From NCBI GenBank assembly GCA_039640495.1, contig CP046864.1:3521001-3585000 (forward strand): a stretch of 64,000 nucleotides of DNA. Direction: 5' to 3'. Of the stretch, positions 1-8,073 are shown piece by piece. Position 1 is the first letter of the stretch. Each line of letters opens with the position of its first letter. The notes beneath the pieces were generated by a model that was given only the letters and a program-made list of their open reading frames with translations, did no database searches and was not told the origin of the DNA. The position numbers and the translations under genes are program-made. This DNA is from Rhodobacteraceae bacterium IMCC1335. Lineage in GTDB: Bacteria > Pseudomonadota > Alphaproteobacteria > Rhodobacterales > Rhodobacteraceae.

Positions 1-148
1 AATCCACCCAAGGGATATAGGTGGCCCCATTGGTGACCGATTGGAAATCTTTAAATGAGGTCGAAATGGCCCAAAGGAACGGCGCAATCACAAAGACGGA
101 CCACAGGGTAACCGCAAGATATTTAAGAGTGCTGTAAAAATAACCCAT
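1..148 (-). CDS. MalG/UgpE-type sugar ABC transporter permease (N-terminal part only)
   Basis: This is the first 49 residues of an inner-membrane permease, cut by the window edge. The ATG at 148 begins MGYFYSTLKYL, followed by one hydrophobic segment (about residues 10-30) and FKDFQS, the region after the first helix of MalG-family permeases. It starts 2 bp after the stop of the MalF-type permease, as expected for the second permease of a carbohydrate ABC importer. An ATPase gene is probably further left, outside the window. The family is inferred from the short N-terminus plus gene order. Confidence 0.75.
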   Translation of the reverse strand, partial: MGYFYSTLKYLAVTLWSVFVIAPFLWAISTSFKDFQSVTNGATYIPWVD

Positions 149-150
149 GA

Positions 151-1017
151 TTAATTACCCCGCACCATCAGTTTGACCAAAATCTTTGCAATGATCGTGA
201 AGCTGATGATCATGATGATCAGATAGGTCAAAGACAGCGCTGCAGAATAACCAAATTGGAATTCACGCAAGCCTTTGATGAAGATGTAAAAACTGGAGGT
301 CTCAGTGGCTGTGCCCGGCCCGCCCGAGGTTAAAACATATACCGTATCCATAATTTTCGAGGCTTCAATCAGTCGGATGATAATCGCCCCGATCGAAATT
401 GGCGCCATCAACGGAAAGGTCACGTAAACGAAGGTTCGAATAGGCCCTGCGCCATCAATTGAGGCGGCCAAAAACGGCTCTTTCGGCAGCGATAAAAGAC
501 CCGCCAATAACAGCAGGAACATAAACGGCGTCCATTGCCAAACCTCAACCAAAACCACTGTGAATTTAGCAAGCAGCTCGCTACTGAGCCAAAGTGGCGT
601 CATCCCGAACAGACTAAAGAAATCATTCACCGGTCCAAGCGACTCATGGAAAAAAGTACGCCAGATAACGGTCATAATCACCGGTGTCGTCATCATCGGG
701 ATTAAGAACAAAACCCGGAAAAATCTTTGAAAGACAATGTCTTTCCAAACCATGAGCGCCAATGCAAACCCGATCACATATTGCAAGAAGACGGTGGTTA
801 GCGACAGCAAGCTCAAGCGGCCAAATGCTTCCCAAAACCGCGCATCATCCGTGAACAGGCGCACGTAATTTTCCAAACCGATAAAATCAAGCGCCGGGTA
901 AAAACTGTCCCAGCTTGAAAGGCTTAAGCGTACTGTAAACCCAATTGGAAATATCAAAATGCCCAAAAGGACCAAAAGCCCGGGAAGCAAAAACATATAT
1001 TTATGTTTGAAGTTCAT
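151..1017 (-). CDS. MalF/UgpA-type sugar ABC transporter permease
   Basis: A 288-residue integral membrane protein of the binding-protein-dependent transport family (CUT1 type), with six predicted hydrophobic segments. The cytoplasmic EAA-like loop is visible around EAASIDGAGPIRTFVYVTFP (about residues 180-200), which docks the ATPase. It lies downstream of the binding-protein gene and directly upstream of the second permease, so the three form one operon read leftwards. The substrate cannot be told from the permease. The neighbouring alcohol dehydrogenase suggests a polyol or alcohol-yielding compound, but that is inference. Confidence 0.9.
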   Translation of the reverse strand: MNFKHKYMFLLPGLLVLLGILIFPIGFTVRLSLSSWDSFYPALDFIGLENYVRLFTDDARFWEAFGRLSLLSLTTVFLQYVIGFALALMVWKDIVFQRFFRVLFLIPMMTTPVIMTVIWRTFFHESLGPVNDFFSLFGMTPLWLSSELLAKFTVVLVEVWQWTPFMFLLLLAGLLSLPKEPFLAASIDGAGPIRTFVYVTFPLMAPISIGAIIIRLIEASKIMDTVYVLTSGGPGTATETSSFYIFIKGLREFQFGYSAALSLTYLIIMIISFTIIAKILVKLMVRGN

Positions 1018-1041
1018 TGATTATCGCCCTGTTTTATAAGA

Positions 1042-1063
1042 AGCGCCCCAGAAAAGGGACGCT
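1042..1063 (-). promoter_or_regulatory. Stem-loop between binding-protein and permease genes
   Basis: AGCGCCCC (1042-1049) can pair with GGGACGCT (1056-1063) over 8 bp (one G-T pair) around a 6-nt loop. There is no strong U-run after it on the minus strand. Stem-loops at this place, just after a binding-protein gene, commonly protect the upstream mRNA or partly terminate, so the binding protein is made in excess over the permeases. The pairing is seen; the role is inferred. Confidence 0.5.
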
Positions 1064-1089
1064 CCAATTCTCTTAAGTAGTGTTAAAGC

Positions 1090-2625
1090 TTACTCTGCGT
1101 CTTCCAGTGCAACACCAATAGCATAAGCTTCGCGAATTGTATCAGCTCCGATACGTTTCACAATTTTCTTCCACTCAGCGGCCACCTCATCTAAGGCTTC
1201 TTGCGGTGACAACTGACCCGCCAAAGCTTTCGATGTGCCGGTTGCGACGGCGCTGTTGAACTGGAAAACACCTGGCACCCGCAATGGGAACACACGGTTC
1301 GTGCTGCCTTCTTCCATTTCCATCAGAGTATCCGCATATTGCTGCGCAATCTCAGGATCCCAACCTTGGCGCTCAACATAAATTTCAGGCACAAAGTCAG
1401 ATTTCTTGAACGGGTTCACACCGAAGCGACCAATCGCAATATCGGCTTGGTGGTTGGCATCATTGGCAAAGAAGCACAGATAGTCGAAAGCCATCTCGTG
1501 GTTTTTGCTTTTCTTGGCAACCGCAGCTGTCCAACCCCAAACGATATAAGGTGCTTGATTATACGTATCTTCCCAAGCTGCGCTGTCGCGGTTCCACACC
1601 CGGTTTGACCCCGGCAAGGGCGCTGCGCCAACTTTGTTCTTGATCGGGCTGTCATCTTGCATCGCTGCCACAAACGCATCATCCCATGAGAAGCTGAACA
1701 ATGTCTGCCCACCGCCGAATGAGTTAATCTCATCGCCAAGGCCAAAGTTAATGCCACCTGGGGGCACATATTTAGTTGCTTCAACCCAATCTGTCAGTGC
1801 TTCTACAAAACCCGGTCCATTGACCAATGGTTCCATGGTTTCCAGGTCGAAGAAGAATCCGCCCTTAACCCGCGGGTTCTTTGAATAGGCCACCGACCGG
1901 CTGAAAAACGCCGCGAACATCAGATCGTCTTTCTTCATAACTTCGGCTGAACCATATTCCAATTCGCCGTCATTATCCCAATCCCAACCATTGAAGAATG
2001 CAGCCATTTCGCCATATTCTTTCCAGGTTTGCGGAATGCGTAATTCCTTGCCCGTTTCGGCTTTATACTTTGCCTGATATTCAGGGTTATCAATCACGTC
2101 TTTGCGGTATTTCAGATAATGACGATCCCCATCGATTGGAAATTGGATCATTTCACCGCCCCAAGAGTTCACGTCAATATGACTCTGCGTAACGTCTTTC
2201 ATTTGTGCCATATTCACATATTTCGCGGGCACGGGCTGCAAATATTGCTTCCAGTCGCGGATAAAGTTGGAAAAGCCGAACACGATGTCATAAGGCGCCT
2301 GACCCGCTTGAAACGGAACCATCGCTTTTGAATAAAGATCACCTGCAGGCGTGTGAATGACGTTCACCTCAGCGCCTGTCAACGCGCTGAACTGCTCCGC
2401 GTGAAGCGCAGTTGGCTCGCCCATAACAGGCACAGCATGGGTGTTGATCGTCAGCTTTTGACCGCTGTAATCTTTTTGCGACATTGCCTCATAAGAGCAT
2501 TCGCCCGCGATATCACCCGTGTTTTTGATATGCGGAAACTGATCGCTCCACTTATCCGCTTGCGCCGTACCAGCCAGCAGGGCTGCGCCCGCCGCCAATA
2601 GGCTTATGCTCACTTTTGTCTTCAT
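1090..2625 (-). CDS. Extracellular solute-binding protein, family 1 (sugar/polyol ABC importer)
   Basis: A 511-residue periplasmic binding protein. A Sec signal peptide (MKTKVSISLLAAGAALLAG then TAQA) precedes a mature protein with the usual family 1 layout, including FGFSNFIRDW near residue 115 and a C-terminal AAEWKKIVKRIG segment. A strong ribosome site (GGGAGG) sits 7 nt before the ATG at 2625. Around residues 212-222, DWDNDGELEYG resembles an EF-hand-type calcium loop, as seen in some sugar-binding proteins. It is the first gene of the importer operon. The protein is longer than typical maltose-binding proteins (about 400 residues). Substrate unknown. Confidence 0.9.
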   Translation of the reverse strand: MKTKVSISLLAAGAALLAGTAQADKWSDQFPHIKNTGDIAGECSYEAMSQKDYSGQKLTINTHAVPVMGEPTALHAEQFSALTGAEVNVIHTPAGDLYSKAMVPFQAGQAPYDIVFGFSNFIRDWKQYLQPVPAKYVNMAQMKDVTQSHIDVNSWGGEMIQFPIDGDRHYLKYRKDVIDNPEYQAKYKAETGKELRIPQTWKEYGEMAAFFNGWDWDNDGELEYGSAEVMKKDDLMFAAFFSRSVAYSKNPRVKGGFFFDLETMEPLVNGPGFVEALTDWVEATKYVPPGGINFGLGDEINSFGGGQTLFSFSWDDAFVAAMQDDSPIKNKVGAAPLPGSNRVWNRDSAAWEDTYNQAPYIVWGWTAAVAKKSKNHEMAFDYLCFFANDANHQADIAIGRFGVNPFKKSDFVPEIYVERQGWDPEIAQQYADTLMEMEEGSTNRVFPLRVPGVFQFNSAVATGTSKALAGQLSPQEALDEVAAEWKKIVKRIGADTIREAYAIGVALEDAE

Positions 2626-2656
2626 TTTACTTCCTCCCAGTAGGTTTCGTATTTAA

Positions 2657-3709
2657 TTAAGGTACAAGGACGCCCCGCCCTTTTACCTTGCCGTTATTCA
2701 AATCTTGCAAAGCCAGATTTGCATCTTCCAAGCTGTATTCCTGCGTTGCCAAATGAACCTGACCTTTATCCGCCAAAGACATCAATTCGGTCAGCTCAGC
2801 CCATGTTCCAACCAAGTTACCAATGATGTTCTTCTCAGTCGTGATCATCTCAAACGCGCTTACATTGATATCTTCGCCATATCCAACAACGTAATAGCTG
2901 CCCATCGCCCGCGTCATCGCAAGGCCCTTGGCTGTTGTGCCGCGCTCGGCCACAAAATCCAGGACGGCTTCGGCGCCCAACCCTTTGGTCAGCTCCAACA
3001 CCTTTTCAACCTCATTGCCATCCGCCTTGACGAGCGCATCCGCTCCGCAGCTTTCCGCAAGCTTCAACGCCATATCCGAAGGATCAACAACGATAATATC
3101 TGCCGCGCACATGGCCCGCAAAACCTGAATACCAATATGGCCCAAACCACCAGATCCGATCACAACGCATTTCTCACCCGGCAACAGGTGACGCGATGCT
3201 TTCTTTGCAGCGCGATAGGCCGTAAGGCCCGCATCTGCATAGGCTGCCACTTCCTTGGGAACCAAAGTATGCGGCAGCTTCACGATGTTGCGTACGGAGG
3301 TTTTCAGCGCCTCTGCATAGCCCCCATTGCAATCAACGCCCGGGAAAGAACCATTCTCTCCATGCATGTCATGACCACGGCGGCATGCCAGACAGGTACC
3401 ACCGGTGATTTTAGGGTGCACGATGACGGGGTCGCCTTTTTTAAGCCCCTCGACTTCACTGCCCACATCTTCGACCCAGCCAGCATTCTCATGGCCCATG
3501 ATCAATGGCAGTAATTTGCGGTCAGCATCGGTTGCCTCGCGCCAAACGCCCTCAATAATGTGAAGATCTGTTCTGCAGACCCCTGCGCCGCCGATGCGCA
3601 CGATGACATCACTGGCTTTTTCGATTTTCGGATCGGGAACATTTTCCAGATCCACCCAAGACGATGCTGTTAGATCATCGTCGTATTGCTTCAGCACCTG
3701 CGCTTTCAT
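2657..3709 (-). CDS. Zinc-type NAD(P)-dependent alcohol dehydrogenase (MDR superfamily)
   Basis: A 350-residue cytosolic medium-chain dehydrogenase that should oxidise an alcohol to an aldehyde or ketone. Catalytic zinc ligands are visible in GVCRTDLH (Cys near 45) and GHENAG (His near 72). The Rossmann fold shows GSGGLGHIG near residues 187-195. The structural-zinc lobe is odd: the family has four Cys, but here the first and fourth positions are Gly (KITGGTCLAC and DMHGENG), leaving only two Cys. It starts at an ATG behind AAAGG and ends 31 bp before the binding-protein start. The divergent AcoR-type gene is its likely regulator. Substrate unknown. Confidence 0.88.
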   Translation of the reverse strand: MKAQVLKQYDDDLTASSWVDLENVPDPKIEKASDVIVRIGGAGVCRTDLHIIEGVWREATDADRKLLPLIMGHENAGWVEDVGSEVEGLKKGDPVIVHPKITGGTCLACRRGHDMHGENGSFPGVDCNGGYAEALKTSVRNIVKLPHTLVPKEVAAYADAGLTAYRAAKKASRHLLPGEKCVVIGSGGLGHIGIQVLRAMCAADIIVVDPSDMALKLAESCGADALVKADGNEVEKVLELTKGLGAEAVLDFVAERGTTAKGLAMTRAMGSYYVVGYGEDINVSAFEMITTEKNIIGNLVGTWAELTELMSLADKGQVHLATQEYSLEDANLALQDLNNGKVKGRGVLVP

Positions 3710-3809
3710 AATATGCCTTTCATTCTCAGAACTCCTGCTGAATATTGCTTGGTTTTTCAGCTAAACAATCCATATAATTGTTCAAATATGTGCAGACCCG
3801 CCTAATTTG

Positions 3810-3826
3810 TGTTCAGTTTGTGAACA
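3810..3826. promoter_or_regulatory. Palindromic candidate operator between alcohol dehydrogenase and AcoR-type genes
   Basis: TGTTCA-GTTTG-TGAACA is a perfect 6-bp inverted repeat in the 177-bp divergent intergenic region. Its size suits a dimeric Fis-type helix-turn-helix such as that of the adjacent regulator. A further TTGTTCAAATA lies about 30 bp away near 3778. No clear sigma-54 promoter (GG-N10-GC) was noticed. The palindrome is seen; binding by the neighbouring regulator is inferred. Confidence 0.45.
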
Positions 3827-3886
3827 AATGGCCAGTTTGAGGCATCCGTCATTTGGCGCTAATACAAATGCAGAAGGGAGGTGGAT

Positions 3887-5803
3887 ATGAGCCAATTGGG
3901 CAATGGTTTTAAAGATGAGACCTTGACGCAAACCGCGCTTGGCACAGAGATTAAGATCTCTCAAGCCTCGCTTGCGGCCAGTTGGCGGCGCAGTTCTTCC
4001 TTTGGATTAGACCCAAATGGAAAGCCCGTTGATGCAGTGAAATCCGAAACTGAGTTTTTAGAAATCACGCAAAAGAACGAATATATAAAACAATTTGTCG
4101 CGCCGGAATTGGAACTTTTATACAATCAAATCGCGGGGACCAATTTCATGGTTGCCTATGCCGATAGCAGCGGGGTGGTTTTAGAAGCGCTGCTGGATGA
4201 AGAGTTCAAAACCAGCGATGCTGGTCGCGCGGTCATCCCCGGTTCAATTTGGACAGAAAATTACCGCGGGACAAATGCATTGGGGCTGTGCCTGCATACG
4301 GGCACCTCGCAAATCGTTGCCGGCCGCGACCATTTTTTTCGAAAATTAGGCGATCTCTCTTGCTTTGCGGCGCCGATATATGGCCAGAACAATGAAATTG
4401 TGGGCATGATAGACGCAACATCAGATGCTTCATCGCGCCAACAGCATACGCTGGCTTTGGTAAAGCTGGCCTGTAAGAATGTAGAAAACAGATTATTTAT
4501 TGATGAGTTCCGCAACTCATCGATCATCAGCTTTCACGCGCGCCATGAATATCTTTCTACCACCAGCGCCGCTTTGCTAGCTGTGGATGAACATGGCTTT
4601 ATCGACGGTGCAAATATAAATGCAAAAATTATGCTCAATGGGCTTAACCTGTCGCAAAAGCGCCATTTTGGCGATATTTTCGCGATCCCCTATTCGAGCA
4701 TTGCCAATCGGTTAAATTCAAATGAAATCATCCGCATCCACGATGCGATGGGATCGGCCGTTTTCATGGCGATGAAAGAGCCCACTACCAAACGAATTAT
4801 TGAAATAAATCCAAAAGGCACGTCGCTCTTAGCGGCCTCAAAGGCCGCGATAATGGATCAACACGGCCGGGCATTCCCGCCGGGTGAAAAACCGCAAACG
4901 CGCTGTTATATCGCCGAAGATTCGGGCTTAAAGCGCCATTTATCGCGTGCAGAGCGAGCGCTGTCTCATGATTTGCCAATTTTCATCGAAGGGCCCAGAG
5001 GCTCTGGGAAAAGGGCCACCGCGCAAGAATTGCATGACATCTATCTGCCCAAGCGACCTTTTGTCGAAATAAAATGTAATTTATTAACCTCTGAGGACCA
5101 CGAAGAGCTGTTATTTGGGCCCGAAGGCAAGCTGGCTTATTTTCAGCCAAACGGGTCAACTTTGGCGCAAAATAAGCTGCGCAAAGCCCAAGGCGGCAGC
5201 CTGTTTATCAGTGGTATTGAAAATTTGCCGCTGCCCGTACAAAAAACGTTTGTTCAAATCTTTGAGGCGCGCCAAGACTGTGAATTGGGCGATTATGAAC
5301 ATAAAATTGCAGCGGTGTTTGTCTCGAGCCGGTTATCCCTGCATGACTTGCGCATAGAGCATGATATGGACCCCGAGTTTCTAGATAGTATTTTCGGCGC
5401 GCAGATATTGTTGCCCAGTCTAGCGCAAAGAATGGATTTTAGAAAGCTGGCGGCAGAGCTTTTAAAAGAGATCTCGCCCGAGCATATATTGTCAAAACCG
5501 GCTCTTGACCTTTTGGAAACCCGGGAATGGCCCGGCCATATACGCCAGCTGAAAAAAATGCTGCAGGTGCTGGTTGCCAATTCCACCACGACAATCATCC
5601 GCCCCGAGGCCATCGAAGGGGAGCAAAATATGTCGGGTGGTGAAATTATCCCTTGCGCCCCCTGCGCGCAATCGCCCATGCGCAAAGAAAGCTGCGTTTT
5701 AATCCAGAAAACCTGGATGGATTCAGGCGGTAATATCAGCCTTGTGGCGCGCAGATTGGGTGTATCGCGCACAACGATTTATAAACATATCAAAGGACTT
5801 TAG
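3887..5803 (+). CDS. AcoR-type transcriptional regulator with GAF, degenerate AAA+ and Fis-type HTH domains
   Basis: About 638 residues. Domain order is an N-terminal GAF sensor of the AcoR type (about 60-190, with SIWTENYRGTNALG), a linker, an AAA+ region (about 350-560) and a Fis-type helix-turn-helix at the C-terminus (GGNISLVARRLGVSRTTIYK). The AAA+ region keeps a P-loop (GPRGSGKR near 369), but the Walker B acids are gone (GGSLFISGIENLP, normally LFLDEI) and no GAFTGA sigma-54 loop is present. It should therefore not remodel sigma-54 polymerase and may act as a GAF-gated DNA-binding protein. The ATG at 3887 sits 5 nt after GGGAGG and is preferred over the GTG at 3881. Likely target: the divergent alcohol dehydrogenase and importer. 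Confidence 0.88.
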   Translation: MSQLGNGFKDETLTQTALGTEIKISQASLAASWRRSSSFGLDPNGKPVDAVKSETEFLEITQKNEYIKQFVAPELELLYNQIAGTNFMVAYADSSGVVLEALLDEEFKTSDAGRAVIPGSIWTENYRGTNALGLCLHTGTSQIVAGRDHFFRKLGDLSCFAAPIYGQNNEIVGMIDATSDASSRQQHTLALVKLACKNVENRLFIDEFRNSSIISFHARHEYLSTTSAALLAVDEHGFIDGANINAKIMLNGLNLSQKRHFGDIFAIPYSSIANRLNSNEIIRIHDAMGSAVFMAMKEPTTKRIIEINPKGTSLLAASKAAIMDQHGRAFPPGEKPQTRCYIAEDSGLKRHLSRAERALSHDLPIFIEGPRGSGKRATAQELHDIYLPKRPFVEIKCNLLTSEDHEELLFGPEGKLAYFQPNGSTLAQNKLRKAQGGSLFISGIENLPLPVQKTFVQIFEARQDCELGDYEHKIAAVFVSSRLSLHDLRIEHDMDPEFLDSIFGAQILLPSLAQRMDFRKLAAELLKEISPEHILSKPALDLLETREWPGHIRQLKKMLQVLVANSTTTIIRPEAIEGEQNMSGGEIIPCAPCAQSPMRKESCVLIQKTWMDSGGNISLVARRLGVSRTTIYKHIKGL

Positions 5804-6665
5804 GCGATTTAGCGGTTTTAAGCAACAAGCTCCCATTAGAAATCAGCAAAGCGCCAATCACAACACCGCCTCCGGCAAGCGCCCAAAAGCCCGGATTTTC
5901 CGAAATCACCGCCCAGACCAGCAGCGGCGCCAATACAGATTCGAGTAAGATCAAGAGCGAGACTTCTGGAGCACTGAGATAGCGGGGGCCAAGCGTCAGG
6001 AAGCATGTGCCCAACGCGATAAAAACACCGTGCAAAATATAAAGCATAATATTCGCTTCAATCTCAAGCCCCGAGCCAAGCGTGGGAAACAATACGAGCG
6101 CAGACCCCAAATAAGCGATTGGAATCGCTGGAATCATTGAAACATGTTTCAATCGGCGCAGCATTGTAAGCGCCCCGGCATAGGCAGCAGATACATAGAC
6201 AGCCCAAAGATCCCCCGTCCAATTTGCCAATTCATTTTCGCCCGAGCCATAAGCGATGATCGCCAACCCAACCCCCACGAAAACTATCGTCAAACCAGTG
6301 CGCCTTGAAATATGTTCGCCCAAAAACATGCTGCTGAAAATCGCCGAAAACACCGGCATGGAGGCAAAGATAAACACAACATTCGCAACGCTGGTTTGAC
6401 TTACCGCCATTACAAAAGCCGGAGATGTCGAACCGATCAAAAAACAATAAGTCCAGCCGAGCTTTCCCATCAATAAGATATTGCGAAAGCTCGGTGCGCC
6501 CTTAAACACAAGCAAACCGGCCGAAATAACAAGACCAGAGATTAAGCTTCTCCAAAACGCCGTCACCAGTGGCTCGGCTGTGATCAATCGTACAAAAAGC
6601 GAATCCGGTACAACGCATAAAACGCCCAGAAACGTGTAGAGTAAACCTTTATGAATGTCCGTCAT
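5790..6665 (-). CDS. DMT-superfamily transporter (EamA family)
   Basis: About 291 residues with some ten hydrophobic helices in two EamA repeats. The first begins at GLLYTFLGVLCVVPDSLFVR and the second near WAVYVSAAYAGALTMLRRL. Such proteins move small metabolites or amino acids across the inner membrane, often outward. The start MTDIHKG at 6665 is chosen because the family begins just before helix 1. An ATG at 6689 is possible, while a longer frame to 6845 has a Cys-rich N-terminus unlike the family. Its 3' end overlaps the 3' end of the regulator gene by 14 bp, tail to tail. Substrate unknown. Confidence 0.8.
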   Translation of the reverse strand: MTDIHKGLLYTFLGVLCVVPDSLFVRLITAEPLVTAFWRSLISGLVISAGLLVFKGAPSFRNILLMGKLGWTYCFLIGSTSPAFVMAVSQTSVANVVFIFASMPVFSAIFSSMFLGEHISRRTGLTIVFVGVGLAIIAYGSGENELANWTGDLWAVYVSAAYAGALTMLRRLKHVSMIPAIPIAYLGSALVLFPTLGSGLEIEANIMLYILHGVFIALGTCFLTLGPRYLSAPEVSLLILLESVLAPLLVWAVISENPGFWALAGGGVVIGALLISNGSLLLKTAKSPKVL

Positions 6666-6956
6666 GGCGAAACGCTGCTGCCTTTTCATATGCCGCGTTA
6701 CTATCACTGCCTTTGCGTAATTAGACCAGTCTTTCTTAATATCCCAAGAGTGATCTGCGCAGATACAATAGAAGATCTTTTCTAAGAATTGATCAGGATT
6801 GCAAAAAACGCATCGAATATTTTTTTGAAACACAACGGCCTTCAAACCTGCATAACTTGAGAATAAACACCTCTAACAACTGGCAACATACCTTAATAAA
6901 GAAAGACTTATAATAAAATTTATGTATTTATTTTCACGCCATCAAGCGTGTCATTA
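6666..6956. other. Intergenic, no gene recognised
   Basis: About 290 bases upstream of the DMT transporter and beyond the stem-loop that follows the sugar-binding-protein gene. It is AT-rich. A weak 5-bp hairpin (CACGC/GCGTG near 6935-6950) is visible. I see no coding signal with a ribosome site. It should hold the promoter of the DMT gene. Confidence 0.4.
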
Positions 6957-6988
6957 GTCTGGTGCGTTAGAGCTAATTCGCACCAGAC
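6957..6988. terminator. Stem-loop after the RbsB-like gene
   Basis: GTCTGGTGCG (6957-6966) and CGCACCAGAC (6979-6988) form a perfect 10-bp stem with a 12-nt loop, 6 bp after the stop codon of the binding-protein gene. No U-run follows on the minus strand, while the plus strand has ATTTTC. It could end the importer transcript or protect its 3' end. Confidence 0.6.
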
Positions 6989-6994
6989 ATTTTC

Positions 6995-8044
6995 TTAACG
7001 TGCCGGCAGAGGCATCCAATCTGTCATTGCAACATCAGCATGTTGAAACTGAGGCATCTTTGCGCCTAAATCAGCCATATTTTTAATACCTTGCTCATTC
7101 AAAAACGCTTGAGTGATCAACGTTGGCGGCACAATAACACTCGCCCCTGGATCTCCTCCTGATAGCATAATGGCCAGTGAACGAATAGAAACTTCGCCAA
7201 CAACCGCGGGATTGGTAGCCACCGTCGCGACCCATGCTGATCCCGGCTCCCGCATGGCAGAAATATCTGCAGTAGAAACGTCAGCGGAATAGATATCTAC
7301 CTGATCCGTCAAGCCTGCTTCATCCACTGCGATCTTAACACCTTTTGCAAATTCGTCATAAGGCGCGAACATAACAGTAATATCAGGATTTGCTTGCAGC
7401 ACTGAACGCGCTTGGTTGGCATTGGTATTCGCGATAGGGTTATCTAAAGTGCCGAATACTGCGGCTTCTTCAATTCCAGAATTTGCCGCAAGGGTCTCTT
7501 CCCATGCAACATTTCTACGATCTAAAGGAGCAATACCTGGAACATATACGTATCCCGCCTTAAACGTATTTCCGTTATCTTTGATAGCTTGCTCAAGCGC
7601 CAATTTTCCAAGTAAATAATCAGACTGTTCCACTTGTGGTATAGCGGCGTTTTCTACATTGACGTCAAAAGCCACAACCTTAATACCGGCATCAACTGCT
7701 CTTTGTGCCGCTTCTTTCATAGACTCGGTTAAGCCATGCTGGATAACAATGCCATCAACGCCAAGAGCTATGGCTTGATCAACCATGTCGGCTTGTAAGG
7801 CGGCATCCTGACGGCTGTCAAAAACGCGCAAATCCACACCTAACGCATCTGCCTGCGCTTCCACGCCACCTAAATAAGCTTGAAAAAAATCACCCGTTGA
7901 AAGATACCGTACCAATGCAATTTTCACAGCCCCAGCATTATCAAATGGCGCTGGCATATCAGCGGCGAAACTTGTTGTTGCCAGCCCAAAACTTGAGAGC
8001 GTAAGACCCACCAGCTTCAACATACTGCGTTTAATATTTTTCAT
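6995..8044 (-). CDS. RbsB-like sugar ABC transporter substrate-binding protein
   Basis: A 349-residue periplasmic binding protein of the ribose/galactose type (Peripla_BP_4). The signal peptide runs MKNIKRSMLKLVGLTLSSFG to SFA/AD. The family feature GVDGIVIQHG near residue 95 and the hinge-crossing strands are visible. An AAGGAG site precedes the ATG at 8044. It is the last gene of the rbsA-C-B type set and lies opposite the mtnK-mtnA-aldolase genes. By context its ligand is probably 5-methylthioribose, 5-deoxyribose or a related 5-modified pentose; the sequence alone does not fix this. Confidence 0.88.
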   Translation of the reverse strand: MKNIKRSMLKLVGLTLSSFGLATTSFAADMPAPFDNAGAVKIALVRYLSTGDFFQAYLGGVEAQADALGVDLRVFDSRQDAALQADMVDQAIALGVDGIVIQHGLTESMKEAAQRAVDAGIKVVAFDVNVENAAIPQVEQSDYLLGKLALEQAIKDNGNTFKAGYVYVPGIAPLDRRNVAWEETLAANSGIEEAAVFGTLDNPIANTNANQARSVLQANPDITVMFAPYDEFAKGVKIAVDEAGLTDQVDIYSADVSTADISAMREPGSAWVATVATNPAVVGEVSIRSLAIMLSGGDPGASVIVPPTLITQAFLNEQGIKNMADLGAKMPQFQHADVAMTDWMPLPAR

Positions 8045-8073
8045 TTTTTTCTCCTTAAGATTAAAGTTATAGT

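Noticed and set aside
6666..6845. N-terminal extension of the DMT transporter
   Set aside because: The added stretch is Cys-rich and unlike the family, and the first EamA helix begins right after the ATG at 6665.
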